A stretch of DNA of 64,000 bases from JAGWBF01 sp965116325 (GTDB lineage: Bacteria > Chloroflexota > Dehalococcoidia > Lucifugimonadales > JAGWBF01): assembly GCA_965116325.1 (NCBI GenBank), contig OZ220675.1, forward strand, positions 1,116,001 through 1,180,000, given 5' to 3'. A program made the position numbers and the translations under genes. The notes under the pieces were generated by a model. The model saw only the letters and a program-made list of their open reading frames with translations. It had not been told where the DNA came from and ran no database searches. Positions 1 to 15,300 of this stretch are shown here, piece after piece (within the stretch, counting starts at the first letter, position 1; each line of letters opens with the position of its first letter).

Positions 1-269
1 TGGCGCCGTCGGGCATAAGCCGTGCGGTGACCAAGCTGGTAGACAGGGGCTTGGTCCGGAGACGGCGCCTGCTCAGCGACCGGCGGGTGGTGATACTAAC
101 GCTAACTGACAAGGGCATGGCTCTGACCCAGGAGCTTCACCAAAGGGTCCAAGATTACGATTCCACGCTGTGTGTGGGTGTGAGCGAAGAGGAAATGGCG
201 GTCTTCGTCTCGGTTTCCTCAAGAGTGATTGCCAACTACACAGAGTTCGGTCAGTCGCATATGAGGTAG
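1..269 (+). CDS. MarR-family transcriptional regulator, C-terminal part (runs off left edge)
   Basis: The reading frame is open from the left edge (codons begin at base 3), so the gene starts outside the window. The visible protein begins APSGISRAVTKLVDRGLVRR, followed by LLSDRRVVILTLTDKG. This is the recognition helix and wing of a MarR winged helix, with the usual D-x-R wing residues. The remainder is the C-terminal dimerisation helix (ELHQRV through ANYTEFG). MarR proteins bind palindromic operators as dimers and often respond to small phenolic ligands or oxidation. No ligand can be inferred here. A 97-bp gap separates it from the giant gene on the same strand, so co-transcription is possible but unproven. 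The GTG at base 27 lies inside the recognition helix and is not a real start. Confidence 0.85.
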   Translation, partial: APSGISRAVTKLVDRGLVRRRRLLSDRRVVILTLTDKGMALTQELHQRVQDYDSTLCVGVSEEEMAVFVSVSSRVIANYTEFGQSHMR

Positions 270-366
270 ATGGGCGGCCTGGATGTTTGCAGCGCTCTAT
301 GAGGAATTCTAGTGCCGGTAGGTAACGGGTGTTGAGAGAGGGCGGTTTGTTCAGGAGGAACCTGGG

Positions 367-3300
367 GTGAGTCGTTCCACCAAGGCCCTCCTTCTCCTGT
401 TGTTGATGGCTTTGCTGGCCTTGGGGTTAGCACCCCTGGTCCCTATCCTTTACGAGACACCAGCCCACGCGCAGACCCAGACGCCCACCTTCAAGATCGA
501 GGGCTCTTACTCCGGGCTTCCCCAAGTCTACGAGGGCGCCGAGGTCCGTTTCCAGGTGTCCGCGACTGGCGGCTTCGTGTTCGGTACAGATATAACGGTG
601 GAGGTCGAAACCTGGGAACCCAACCTTGACGACGGCACCGGCAATAACCCCAGCCTTCAGACGCACCGGGTCAGGTTCCATGGAGCGGTAGGAATCTTTC
701 CCACCAAGGACATCCTGGTTACCGCCTATGTCGATGGCGTTGATGAGTCTGCCGAAGCGAGCCACAACCTGAAGGCCAGGCTCGTGGCAAGCAGTGATGG
801 CTCCTACACGCTCGATGTCCAGGATGAAGCCGAATTCACCATACTGGACCCTCCGTCCGGCGTGCCGCGCATCAGCATCGCGAGCGGATCGACGAGCACT
901 ACGGAGGGCGACGCGGCGACGTTCACCCTGACTCGTACAGGCGACACCACGTCACCCCTGACCGTGGACATCACCGTCGAAGACCTCAATGGTTTCACCC
1001 GGGGCAACCACTGGGACCCACCCCCCACGCTGCCAACCAGCGTGGTGTTCGTCGCGAACTCGTCCACCGCCACGGTCAGCCTGCAAACCCTGGACGATCA
1101 CCGGGACGTTCCGAACGGCCAGATCACAGTGGAGGTCGATCCTCCAACGATGTGGCAGTCGGTCCCGTACCTCCTCGGACAGAACGGGCTGGAAACCAGC
1201 GCCAGCACGACCGTCTCCGACAACGATACCGCTCAAGAGCTGGAACTCAACTTCGGGAAGGACGGGACCAACGGCGCTTCTGTGTACGAGGGCAACTATG
1301 ACGAATTGGGGATCGTCGTCAAGCGCCGTCAGCAGGACGCGGACACCGGCGTTCCCGCGCGCTTCACGGTCCGGGTGGAGGCCGACCGCAGTGGGGACGA
1401 CTGGAAGCTGGAGGACTGGACTGAGGACGCCGGCACAGGTCGCTTGTACAGGGACTACCCGCTCGAACTCTCGGGAAGTGACCTTGAGGTCAAAGAGGAG
1501 CTAAGGGTCACATTTAACGGAGAACAAGAATCCAACTGGAACTACTGGGCATCTATAAGGCCCATAGAGGACCATGCAGGAGACCAGCTGACCTCCGGCG
1601 ATGAGGCCCAGTACTGGAGTGTCAAGTCGGGTTTCCGGGAGACCACTGTATCTGCGACCGACAGCGGGGCAAGCAATGGCATCATCACGATCGACGCCGA
1701 CGTGAACACGGTGACCGAGGGCGAGAGCATCCTGTTCACCCTGTACCGGCTGGAAGGCCCAATGAGCAAGCCCGTAACTGCCAGGATCCAGACTAGTGAG
1801 ACCAACCGCCAGGAGGGCTTCGGAGTCAACCCCAGCACTGTATACCACAACGTGACCATCGAGGCTTGGCGGGGACACGCCGAATTTACCGTCTATCCCT
1901 ATGTGGACGGGGTCACAGAGACCGGCGTTGACGAGCTGATAGCGGACATCTTGAGCATCAGCCAGGTTGACGGCACCAACCGCTACCAAGAGGGGAGCCC
2001 CAACACGTTCCATATCGAGATCGACGACCCGCCCAGCAACAGCACCCTTGTAACAGTGGCTGCCAACCCCACCTCCGTCGTCGAGGGCGGAAGCACGACC
2101 GTCACCTTCACCCGGACTGGAGGAGAAACGGTCCAACCCCTGACCGTGAACATCCTGGTGGACGACCCGGACGACCGGCTCCGGGGCAACCACTGGGATA
2201 CGGCCCCCGTCATTCCCACCCAGGTTACCTTCCCGGCCAATTCCACCACCCAGACGCTGACCATGACCTTCCCAGACGACCAGCGGGACCTGGAACCCGC
2301 CGGACTGGTCCATGTCCACGTCTTGCCGGGAACGGGTTACTACCTGGGACAAACCGGGAATACCGGAACCTTCACCACCCTGTCGGTGACCGATAACGAC
2401 ACGGCGCAGGAACTTACCTTCAAGTGGGGCCGGATCAGTGCCGACAGTGAGCACTGGGAGGCGGGAGAATCCTACCTGGCCTGTGACCAGAACGGGGACA
2501 ATTGCACCCCCGGCCCGGCGGAGGGGACCTTTTACTATGACGACGACCGCAGTTTCCCAGTCCGTCACGAGCTGAAGGAGCCCTATCCCGCCCATTTCGT
2601 GGTCAGCCGGCGCGCCCAAGACACCGGCAAGACCGCAACCTTCGTCGTTCGGGTGGAACACAACCGCGACTGGGAAAGTCCTCGTCACTCCGATTGGCCC
2701 ACAGATCCCGAAACGGGAAAACGCTACCAGGAGTTCCCGCTGACCCTGACAGGAAACCAGAGACAGGTGGTCGGGCGAATCGAGGTGCTCGACAACGGTC
2801 TCCTCGACCACAGCTCGTGGCAGTACTCCGCTGAGATCAAGCAGGTAGAAGATGCTGCCAACGGGACTACCCTCAGCGCCGTCCATGAGGCTCAGTACTG
2901 GACCGTGAACGGCGACAGGAAGAAGACCATTTGGCCAGACCTTACCTTGGGGGTGCACATCAAGCTCAAGTCGGTCGAGCCCAAAGAGCTGCCCGAGGGC
3001 CAGGACGTCACCATCACCCTGGAGCGCAATTGGGGAAACCCCCTGGAACCCCATACGGTCCAGGTGCGCACCTGGGAGCCCAACCAGCGCATGCCCGACG
3101 GAACCAACCCAACGGATCAGGTCCACGACGTGGTGTTCCCCGCGGTCCCAATGACGGACCTGTTTGTGGAATATGTTACCCAGACCGAGACGGTGACCGT
3201 CGCCACTTGGGACGACTCCGAGTACGAGCCTCAGGATACTCTCATGGCCGGTCTCCTCGCTCCCTCAACCTTGTCAGACAGGATATTACTGCTCTTTACG

Positions 3301-6300
3301 AAGACGGTAACGATTCTGGACGACGACCGGCCCACCATCGCCCTCTCGGTGGACGACACCAGCATCACGGAGGGCGACACCGCCACCTTCACCCTGACAA
3401 GGGGCAACAACACCGCGGACGAGCTGATCGTGGGAGTGTCCGTGGACGACCCCGGCGGGTTCCTTGAGGGCAACGTTGCTTCGGAGGCGGTTGAGGTCCC
3501 ATCCAGCGTGGTTTTCGCTCCCGGCGAAGTGACCAAGGAGATAACTATCACGCCTCCGGACGACTGGCGGGACATTCTCGATAACGCCATAACGTTCGCG
3601 GTGGCTGCGGAGCCGCACTATGACATCATGGGCTCCACGTCGCTGACCGTGCAGGTGGCGGACAACGACGTGGCTCCGCAGGTGTCGATCGCCTTCAATC
3701 ACGCCGAGGTGGACGAGGGCGACGACCTGATCCTGGAAATCAGACGTATCGGAGAAGACAAGAACCCCTTGGAAATTCCCATAACCGCTGGGCTGGTGGG
3801 TGACGAGCAATACCACGTGTTCGGCATGGACGCGGGCATGTCCCTGTTAACCTTCAGGTACCACCAGCCCGACGACAGCTATAAGGGCCCGGACCACCAC
3901 TACACGGCGACACTTCAGCCCGGGAGACCCGAATTCTGGACGCCTGCGAGCACCGCCACCGTCAACGGCGCCATACTGGACAACGACCCGTACGTGGTCA
4001 GCGTGGAAGCGTTCAGGAGCAGCATCGACGAGGGGAACATTCTCCACTACCGGGTCTCTCACAACGGGCACATCGGGGAGCCCCTCCAGGTGGAGGTGAA
4101 CCACTCCGAGAACGGAAATGCTGTGCACGATTCGACCCTGGGAAACCAGACCCTCACCATTCCCGCAGGGTCTGGGAACATAACCCCGGGCTACATTACC
4201 CACCGCAACGACGGCTACGACGGTGATGCGGAGTTCACGGTCGACCTGCTCGCGGACGACGCCTATGAGATCAACAGCTCGTACCCATCTGCGACCATCA
4301 TCGTTCGGAACAAAGACCCCCTGCCGGTGCTGGGATTCCGCGACACGAACACCACCGTCAGCGAAGGCGACGGCACCGTCGACATCTGGGTTGACATGCT
4401 CACGGCCTTGCCCTCTCTTGTGACCACAACCGTTGAGTACAGCGTCCACGACCACTTCACCGGCGATGGCCTCAGCGTCACCCAGACTAGTGGAACACTC
4501 ACCTTCGCCCCCGGCGAGACCAGCGCCGCCATTCCGGTGGAAGTCCTGCAGAACTCCATAGCCGGATACAAGGAACGCTTCCACATCGTCCTGTCGAACC
4601 CCGTCAATGCCGCCCTCCAGGATGGCGTAGCCAACCTCATCCATCACGGTGTCATCGAGGACGACGAATCGGTGGTCACGCTGGAAGCCCAGGCGGAGGC
4701 CGTCGACGAGGGCAGCGACGTCATCCTGACCCTGACCCGCGACGGCGACACGACCGACGAGCTGACGGTGTGGCTGCAGGTCGACAAGACCGCTCCCCAT
4801 GCCGAAAACCGGCAGGACACCGTCGTGTTCCCGGCGGGGGATGCCACGGTGGAGCACATCATAACCACGACGGACGATGATGCCCGCAATGGCTCTCATA
4901 CAGTTACCGCCACTCTGCTGGACCCGCCGACCATCGGACAACCCAGGACCTACTGGCGAGATAGGCCGTCCAGCGTTTCGGTGACGGTGCGGGATACCAA
5001 TTTAGAGACGGTCATCCTGCTTACCCCCGACCTGAGGGTGGTCGAGGGAGAATCGATAACTCTGGAACTAACCAGGACGGGCAGGAGTCCCCTCACGGTG
5101 ACCCTGGAAACAACCGAGACTGGCGACTACACCACCGGAACCCTTCCTGAAACCGTGACCTTTGCTTTACAACAAGCAATCGCGACAGTCACGATCCCGA
5201 CCCAGGACGACTCAACCGCAGAGGACCTCGGCAAGCTGACCGTAACGCTGGTGGACGGTACGAATTACCGCGCCGGCTGGCCCAATTCGCACACCTTCAC
5301 CATCTACGACAACGACGCGGCGAAGCCTTCGGTGTCGGTCACCAAGGACCAGAACTGGGTGAACGAGGGTCAGCCGGTGTCCTTCACTGTCACCCGCAGC
5401 ACTCCCACAGACAGCGCCCTGCAGGCCAGGCTTGAGTTGAACCGGGTCAGGTACCGTGTGACCCAGGCAGACCTGGACGATCCCACCCGGGGTATCACCA
5501 CCCCTGAAAACCACATTCACTTCGAAACCGAGGAGATCACCGTCGACTTTCCGGCGCGAACTCGGACCGTCACGGTTACCCGCCCGACCACCGACGACAG
5601 CCTGAGCTACGGCAACAGCACCTACCACGCCACGGTCCTCAACGACGCGGACGACGACTACGTCGCTCTGTACAACGCATCGGCTTTCATCTGGGTCCGG
5701 GACGACGACATATCCACGGTGACCGGGTCCACAACGACTAGCGAATTCTACGATGGGTTCGACCACCTCGTTCTGCCCTTCAGCCGCACCGGAGACGTTT
5801 CCGGCAGGCTGTTTCTGAATGCCGACATCACCCATGTCAAACACTCGCCGGCTCCACTTCAGGATGAAACAACTACCAGGTCGGAAGTCAGGGGATGGCG
5901 TTTCGAGCCGGGGGACTCAAACGGGGTCGACATCGGGACGTATGGATACGCCAGAGCTCTTGGCAGGAGCGGGACCCTCGAGCTGGCGTCCCACTACTGC
6001 CCGAATAACCCGGCCAACTGCGGCTACTATCCCCAGTACCAGGTGGGGACCCCGTCTAGCATCAGCTTCCAGTACTACAGCAGATTCATGGGTGTGCGCA
6101 TCACGCGGGACAAGGCTTCCGTGAGCGAAGGCGATGCCGCCACCTTCACCCTGCACCGTCACGGGGGCAAGCCCGACTCAATCACCCGCCCCCTCCACGT
6201 AAACGTGCTGGTGACCCAGGAGGGCGAGTACATCTCCGGCGCCGCCCCCGAGACGGTCACCTTTGCCGCCAACCAGGCGACGGTCACCCTCAGCGTGCCG

Positions 6301-9300
6301 ACTACAGACGACGGCGTGGACGAGCCGAACGGCAGAATCACAGTGGAACTGCAGTACACAGGGGTGGGTCCAGGATCATGCCACTCCCAGGACGACCGCT
6401 ACTGCTACCGCGTAAAGGAGTATCCCGGCAGCTCCTGGTACGTGCGCTCAGCGACCACAGCGGTTACCGACGACGACTACGTTCCGCCGGACGTATCCGT
6501 CTCCGACGCCTCGGCGGGCGAGTCGGACGGGACGATCGAGTTCACCGTATCGCTGGACCGGGCCAACAATGAACAGGCGGCCTCGGTGGACTGGGCCACG
6601 GTTGAGGACGGTTCCACGACCGCCGCGACCGGTGGCGTGGACTTCACCGCGGCAAGCGGCACGCTGAACTTTGCCATCGGCGAGACCGAGAAGACGGTCA
6701 CCGTGTCCCTGCTGGACGACCAGGCGGACGAGGCCGACGAGACCTTCAACGTCGTGCTCAGCAACCCCTCGGAGCTGACTTTGGCGGACGACACCGGCCG
6801 GGGCACGATCCTGGACGATGACATCGATTACGGAATCGCCTTCAGCGGGTCGTCAACTTTCCATACCGAAGAGGGTGACGATGTCCTTGTTTCACTCCAG
6901 CGCCTGGTCCCTCAAGAGTCCGGCGGCGGCGTTTGCTACGTCACCATTCGAGGCGAGTGCTTCAGTATTGCGACGGCGGGAGACGCAGCGAACGAGGCAA
7001 TAACGGTCAACCTGGACATCACCCAGGTGGGAGACTTCATGTCAGGAGCACTGCCCGCGACCGTGACCTTCGACCAGGGAGTTGCCGTGGTGGACGTGAC
7101 CCTGTCCACAGTGGACGACAGCGCTGTGGAGGCCGACGGCAGCCTGACCTTCAATATACTCCAGGGCACGGGTTACACCCCCGTTTATATCGGACCGCCG
7201 GACTCCCATAACCAAGGGGCCCCCTACAGGACGCTGTACCTCTACGACAACGACCTGGCGTTCTCCATAGACGACGTCCAGGCCGACGAGTCCGCCGGAC
7301 AATTGGACTTCACCGTCAGCCTTAACGGTCCTGCGCCGCAGCAGGTGACCATCGACGTTGCCACCGTGGACGGCGAAGCTACCTCCCACGCCAACGTGAC
7401 CGCCACCAGCCTGGGCCAGGACTTCGAGGCCAAGACTGAAACCCTGACCTTCGCGGCCGGGGAACAGACCAAGACCTTCTCCGTGGTCACGTTGGACGAC
7501 ACGTATCATGAGAGGAACGAGACCTTCACGGCGCAGCTCAGCAAACCTGCTCAGTACCTCAACAGGTACGCCGCCCGAATGTGGTCGCCCCTCACCAGCC
7601 TGTTCAACGGCGCCGCCGTCGGCACCATCGTCGACGATGAACAGGCCTTGGTCGCGTCCGTGAGCCGGGCCTACTCGATTGTGAACGAGGACCAGGTGGA
7701 CCCCGTGAGATTCACCGTTCAGCTGTCCCATCCAGACACCACGGCTAGCGAGAGGAACCCGGCCGTTGGATGGCGTACGGTCCCGGGCACCGCGGCCCTG
7801 GGGGCGGACTACCAGGGGGCAAACGGAAAACTCACCTTCATGCCTGGACAAAACACCGGGTTCATCGATGTGGATGTTGTCGACGACAATCTCTTCGAAG
7901 CCGCCCTGGAGACCTTCACCGTCGAGCTGGTGGCCAACGATACGCGCCTCACCACCATATCCCCCACCGAGGGGTCTTTCGGAGTATCCATCAGGGACAA
8001 CGAGACCCTGACCGCCTCCATCTCCGCCGATGCCGAAAGAGTGGCCGAGGGTAACGACACCACCTTCACGGTGACGCTGATCGGAGGGGTGCCCGCTAAC
8101 GACGTCAGTGTTTCCTTCGAGACTTCCGGCTCCGCCACGGTCACGGACGACTATTCCGCACCCAAAGGGGCAATAACCTTCCCGCCCGGAGACGCCAGCG
8201 GCAAGGCCGGAGTCCTGGAGATTTCCGCGGGCGAGTCGAAAGGGACCATCACCTTTCCGGTGCTGGCGGACGGCGTCAGCGAGAGCGATGAAACCCTGAA
8301 GGTAGAGATATTCAGCGCCGCTACGGACCAGCGGTCAGGCTCAGTTTCAGCCATCGACAACATCGCCACGACAAGAATCCTGGACCATGACGCCCTGACG
8401 GTGTCCATCGCGGACGCCCCGAGCGTGACCGAAGGGGCCGTTGCCACCTTCACCATCACCCTGTCCACGGTCTCCGACCGGGACGTGTCGGCGGGTTGGT
8501 CCACGAAACAGGTTGGCGACACGCTGGACGTAGGCGAAACGGCCTCCCCGGACAAGGACTACGCGTCCGCCAGCGACACGGTAGCCATCCCCGCAGGCGA
8601 CAGGTCGGCCACTTTCACCGTGACGACCACCCAGGACACCTTGGTCGAGGGGACCGAGACCTTCGTGGTGGTGCTGGAAGAGGCCACCATCGGAAACTCC
8701 ACACCGCCCGAGATGGTCCCCCTGGGAGTCACCAGAGCCGAGGGGATGATTACCGACGACGACACCGCCCCCACCGGACTGACCATCTCTTCCGTCTCAC
8801 ACAATAAGGTTGACGAGGACGCGGGGGCGACCGACATCACGGTAACGGTATCCCTGGAAGGCACGACCCAATTCACGGTCGACACGCCGGTGACCGTGGA
8901 GATGGTCGACCGTCCGGGCGTCCAGAACAACGCGACCCTGGGCGTGGACTATACGGCCACGACCGCCAACGTAACGATCCCTGCCGGCGAGTCCAGTGTG
9001 ACCGCCACCATTACCCTCACGCCGGTTGACGACACTCTGTCCGAAGACGACGAGGTTGCGCGCCTGTCGGCCAAGTCCACAGTCTTCGCAGGTTCGGCCG
9101 GGAAGGGCGTGAAGATCATAGACAACGACGTGGAGCCGGGGGAGGTCACGCTGACCGTGGCCCCGGACACCGTCGCTGAATCGGCATCCTCCCTGCAGCT
9201 GACCGTAACCGGCACGCTGTCCGGGGTGTCGTCCAGGGTGGTCGACACCGTCGTGAGTCTCGAGCTTGGGGACGACACGGCAACCGCGGGAGATGACTAC

Positions 9301-12300
9301 CAGTCCGCCACGGCCACCCTGACCATCCCAGCCGGAGAGATGTCAGCCACCGAGTCCATGACTCTGGAGGTGCTGGACGACGACGTCGCGGAGGGCGACG
9401 AGACGCTGGAGGTCACCGGCACCGTCCCCGGCACCATAACGGTCACCCCCGCCGACGTGGTCATTGAGGATGACGACCAAGAACCCACGAGCATCTCCCT
9501 TTTGGCGACAACCGGACCCATCGGTGAGGACAGCGGCGCGGTCATGATTCCGGTGCAGGTGACCCTCCTGGGAGGCGGGACTCGAAGCGTGGATACAGAG
9601 GTGGCGCTGTCCCTCCTCGACGTGTCCGCCACCGTAGGCGAGGACTATACGGCTGCTTGGGACTCCTCGACCCTGACCATCCCTGCCGGCGAGTTCTCCG
9701 CCACCGCTAATCTGACGCTGACACCGGTCGATGACACCGTCTACGAGGGCAACGAACAGATCGCGATCCGGGGGCTCAACTCCGCCCCGGGCCTTCCGGT
9801 CAATGGAGTCCGGCTCACGATACTGGACAACGACCCAAAGCCGACCACCATCACGTTGTCCATGGCCAGCGATACGGTGTCTGAGGGAAGCAACGTTCAC
9901 TTCTTGGTAATTACCGCGACCCTGGAGGGAGCCAGTACCTTGGCTTCCGACGTGAACTTAACTGTCTCCCAAATGGGCGATACTCAACGGTCCCAGTCGT
10001 ATATCGCAAACTTGCTTTCCCCCCTGCGCATCGAGGCGGGCCAGTCAACGGGAATGGCGACGCTTTACCTGTCGGGAACGGATGACGACGTCGAGGATGA
10101 AGACGAGACCGTAACGATCGATGGTTCGTCGGACCACCCAGATCTAATGGTGGTCTCCACCCGGCTGATTATTGCCAACGACGACACGTCGGAAGTGAGG
10201 GTCACCCCCACCTCCCTGACCATTCGGGAAGGCCGGCAGCAAAGATATGCCGTGTCCCTGGCCACAGAGCCCACCGCCGACGTGGTGTTGACAGTCGACG
10301 TGCCCGCCAACGCAGGGTTCACCGTGAACCCGGGGTCAATTACCTTCACCCCCCAGAGCTGGGGCAGGAAGTACGTATTCGTCGAAGGCACCCACGACAA
10401 CGATAGCGACGACGAACCTGAGGCGCAAATCACCCATTCGATAAGCTCGACCGACACGTTATACCGGGACCTGTCTGCGCCTGGCGTGGCAGTGACCATC
10501 AGGGACGACGACGATCCCCTGGTGGAGGTCAGCTTCGGCGACGCAACGTACGAGGTGGATGAGGGCGGGACTGTGGATGTCACCCTGACTCTCAGCGTGG
10601 ACCCAGAACGGCCGGTGACCATCCCGGTAACCGCGAACAACCAGGGCGGGGCCAGCACCGGCGACTATTCCGGCGTGCCCACTAGCGTCACCTTCGCCAG
10701 CGGAGAGACTGAAAAGACCGTAACGTTCACTGCCATCCAAGACACCGACAACGACGATGGGGAATCGGTCAAACTGGGCTTCGGTATCCTGCCCGACCGG
10801 GTTACGGCCGGCTCGACCTCCGAGTCTACGGTAAACATTACCGACGACGATGAAAACGAAGTAAAGGTGAGCTTCAGCGCTGCCGGCTACAACGCAGCCG
10901 AGGGTGGGACCGCGCAAGTCACTGTAACCCTGGATGCCGATCCGGAGCGGCAGGTAATCATCCCTATTGTGGTGATCGAACAGGATGGTGTCTCTTCCGC
11001 CGATTACTCCAACGTGCCCATGGAACTGACCATCAACGCCGGAGAAACGGGAAAGGAGTTCACGTTCACGGCTACCCAAGACGACGTGGACGACGATGGA
11101 GAGTCAGTGCTGCTGAAATTTGGCAGCCCCTTGCCGACCGGGGTGAGCGAAGGTGGCACGGTGCAGACCACGGTGTCCATTACGGATGACGACACCGTCG
11201 GTGTGACGATATCCGAGTCCTCTCTCGAAATAGAAGAGGGAGACTCAGACTCCTACACAGTAGTGCTGGACACCGAGCCGGTAGGTGACGTCACGGTCGC
11301 TACCGAGGGAGTCACCGGAACGGACGTGTCGCTCAACATGTCCACCCTCACCTTCACATCCAGCAACTGGGACACGGCGCAGGATGTGACGGTCACAGCG
11401 CTACACGACGACGACGCCATAGACGAGGCGGTAGTTACCATCAAGCACACTGTCGGTTCGAACGATGACAGCAAATATGACGGCCTGACCGCCAGCAGCG
11501 TTCCGGTCACGGTGACGGACGACGACACTGCAGGGGTGACGATATCCGAGTCCTCACTGGAGATCGAAGAGGGAGACTCGGACGACTACACGGTGGTGCT
11601 GGACACCGAGCCGGCAGGCAACGTTACGGTGGTCATCGGCGGCATCACCGGCACAGATTTGACCCTCGACAAGACTACGCTGACCTTCACCACCGGCAAC
11701 TGGGGCACAGCCCAGACTGTGAGGGTGACGGCGGGGCATGACGACGACGCGGTGGATGAAGAACTGGTGAATATATCCCACGCCGTCAGCTCAACCGGTG
11801 ACAGTGACTACGACGGCCTGGCCGCCAGCACCGTCGCCGTGACCGTAACCGACGACGATACTGCCGGGGTGACGATGTCCGAGACCTCCCTTGAAATAGA
11901 TGAGGGAGACTTCGAAACCTACACCGTCGCGTTGGACACTCAACCTGCAGGGAACGTCACGGTGACTATCGGGGGCATCTCCGATACTGATCTGACCCTC
12001 GACAAAACTACGCTGACCTTCACCACCGGCAACTGGAGCACAGCCCAGACTGTGAGGGTGACGGCGGGCCAGGACGAAGACGCCGTAGACGAAGAAGATG
12101 TCACTATCACCCACACTGTCAGTTCGACTGCAGACACCCAGTACGATGGTGTCAGCGCTAGCAGCGTGGTAGTCACGGTGACCGATGACGAAGTGCCAAA
12201 TCCAGCATTCACGCTCACGATGGAGCCCCCGGCGCACGGGGACACAGATCTAGATGGAAACGTGAACCTTGGCGACACGCTAAGTTATAGGGCGGTTGTA

Positions 12301-15300
12301 ACCAATACGGGGAACCTCCCGCTGGAGAACGTCAACGTGAAGGACGCCCTGATAAACACCAGCGGCACCGACTGCGCCTCCCTCCCCATAAATGCAACCT
12401 GCACCTCCACCGTCACCTACACGATAGTCCAGGCGGACGCGGACAGAGGTTCGGTTACGAACACTGCCACAGCCGCCGCCGATGGAGTTGCGAATAAGAC
12501 CGTGACCCGGGAGACCGTGGTGGACCAGGTAGAAGACCTGGGGCTGGAGAAAACAGCCTCGGTTGATGGGTTCGACGGGGCCGGTGAGGGCATTCCTTAT
12601 AGCTACAAGGTGACTAACACCGGCACCATCACCCTGTCAGGGACCCTGGAGATCGATGACGACAAGATAGCTTCCGGCGACATCACATGCCCAACGGTGC
12701 CCACGGGCGGGCTTGCGCCCGAAACGTTCCTGACGTGCACGGGCTCATACACCACGACCCAGGCAGATGTTGATGCTGGAAAGGTCACCAACGAGGCCAG
12801 TGCCACTCTGGGGGGCGTGACTTCAGGCTCGGACAAGGTCACCGTGAACTGGCAGGCTCCCCAGGGCAGCCAGCCCGACCTCACGGTCGGTTCGGGGGAG
12901 GATGATGAGGACGCAGGGAGCTTCACATTCACGGTGACCCTAAACCCCGCAAGCCTGCAGACCGTGACGGTGGACTATGTCACAACCGGTGGAACTGCCA
13001 CCTCGGGCTCCGACTACACCCCGGCCATGGGGTCTCTCACCTTTTCGCCCGGGGACACCACCAAGAACGTAACGGTAATGATAGCCGACGACGACGTAGA
13101 CGAGTCCGATGAGACGTTCAATCTCGCGTTATCCGACCCCGTGAACGCCAGCATTCCGATTCCAACCGGGACTTTCACCATACGGGACGACGATACTGCG
13201 GGAGTGACGCTCTCCGATACGTCCCTCGACGTAGATGAAGGCGATTCGGACACCTACACCGTTGTCCTGGACAGTCAGCCTACCCATAACGTGGTCATCA
13301 CGGTCCTAGACCCGTCCAACACCGATGTCACCGCTGAGCCCGCAAGCCTGACCTTTTCCTCGACCAATTGGGATATGGCCCAGACCGTCACGGTAACGGT
13401 GTCCCAGGACAACGGCCACGACGATGAGGACGGCACGGTCACTCACACTGCCTCGAGCACCGATACGAAATATAGCGGGATATCCGTCGACGACGTGCTG
13501 GTAAACGTGACTGACGACGACGATGTGCCTGTCACGGTTAGCTTCGGATCAACATCATACGCAGTAGCCGAGGGTAACACCGTCACCGTCAAGGTGAAGC
13601 TCAGCGCGGACCCGGAGAGGACCGTTGAGGTGCCCATTACCGTGACCACCATAGATGGGGCTGAACAAGCGGATTTTTCGGGAGTGCCCGAAAAGATAGT
13701 GTTCAACAGTGGCGACACAGAGAAGACGTTTGGCTTCGAAGCAACCCAGGACACAGAAAACGACGACGGTGAACGCGTGAGACTCACCTTCGGGACGCTT
13801 CCCTCGAGGGTGTCTTCTGCCAGTCCGTCCCAGGCTGTTGTTTCGATAACGGATGATGATGTGCCCAGTGTCACGGTGAGCTTCGAGCAGGCCTCGTTCA
13901 CCGTTGCCGAGGGGGGCACCGAAACGATCAAGGTTGTGCTGAGCGCCGATCCGGAGCGGACAGTGACCATTCCAATCACCAAGACAAATCAGGGTGGCGC
14001 TACTTCCGCCGACTACAGCGTCCCCAGCAGCGTCGTATTCAACAGCGGCGAAACCGAGAAAACCTTTGACTTTGAAGCAACCCAGGACACGGTGGATGAC
14101 GACGGCGAAAGTGTGAAGCTTGGGTTCAGCAACTCCCTACCAACCGGCGTGACCGTGGGGTCCACCGACGAGGCCACCGTATCCATCATCGACGATGATG
14201 TGCCCAGTGTCACCGTCAGCTTCGAGCAGGCCTCGTACACTGTTGCTGAAGGGAGCAGCGAAACGATCACGGTGGTGCTGAGCGCCGACCCTGAGCGCAC
14301 GGTTACCATCCAGTTGCTCCGGGTTAATCAGGGCGGAGCCTCTGCACAAGACTACTCCAATGTGCCCGGAAACGTGGTGTTCAATAGCGGCCAAACAGAG
14401 AAGACCTTCACCTTCACGGCGGCATCCGACAATGTTAATGACGATGGGGAGAGCGTGAGAATCAGCTTCGGGGCGCTGCCGGACCGGGTTTCAGCAGGTA
14501 CCTATAGCGGCACCACGGTTTCCATCACCGACGATGATGTGCCCAGTGTCACCGTCAGTTTCGAGCAGGCTGCCTACACTGTTGCTGAAGGTAGCAGTGA
14601 AACGATCAAGGTGGTGCTGAGCGCCGACCCGGAGCGGACGGTCACTATCCCCATTACGGCCACTGGCCAGGGCGGTGCCACCGCCTCCGACTACAGCGTC
14701 CCCAACAGTGTGGTGTTCAACAACGGGGACACCGAGAAGGAGATCACTTTCTCCGCAATTGCTGACAATGATAACGACGATGGTGAGAGCGTGAAGCTGG
14801 GCTTCAGCAGCGCCCTGCCAACCAGCGTCACCGCGGGCTCCACCGACGAGGCCACCGTATCCATCACCGATGATGATGTACCCAGTGTCACGGTGAGCTT
14901 CGAACAGGCCTCGTTCACCGTTGCCGAGGGGGGCACCGAAACGATCAAGGTTGTGCTGAGCGCCGATCCGGAGCGGACAGTGACCATTCCAATCACCAAG
15001 ACAAATCAGGGTGGCGCTACTTCCGCCGACTACAGCGTCCCCAGCAGCGTCGTATTCAACAGCGGCGAAACCGAGAAAACCTTTGACTTTGAAGCAACCC
15101 AGGACACGGTGGATGACGACGGCGAAAGTGTGAAGCTTGGGTTCAGCAACTCCCTACCAACCGGCGTGACCGTGGGGTCCACCGACGAGGCCACCGTATC
15201 CATCATCGACGATGATGTGCCCAGTGTCACCGTCAGCTTCGAGCAGGCCTCGTACACTGTTGCTGAAGGGAGCAGCGAAACGATCACGGTGGTGCTGAGC

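Noticed and set aside
1501..3126. Long open frames on the minus strand opposite the giant gene (also 3847-4941, 7042-7851 and others)
   Set aside because: They mirror the Calx-beta coding frame, have no ribosome sites or domains, and arise from its codon bias.
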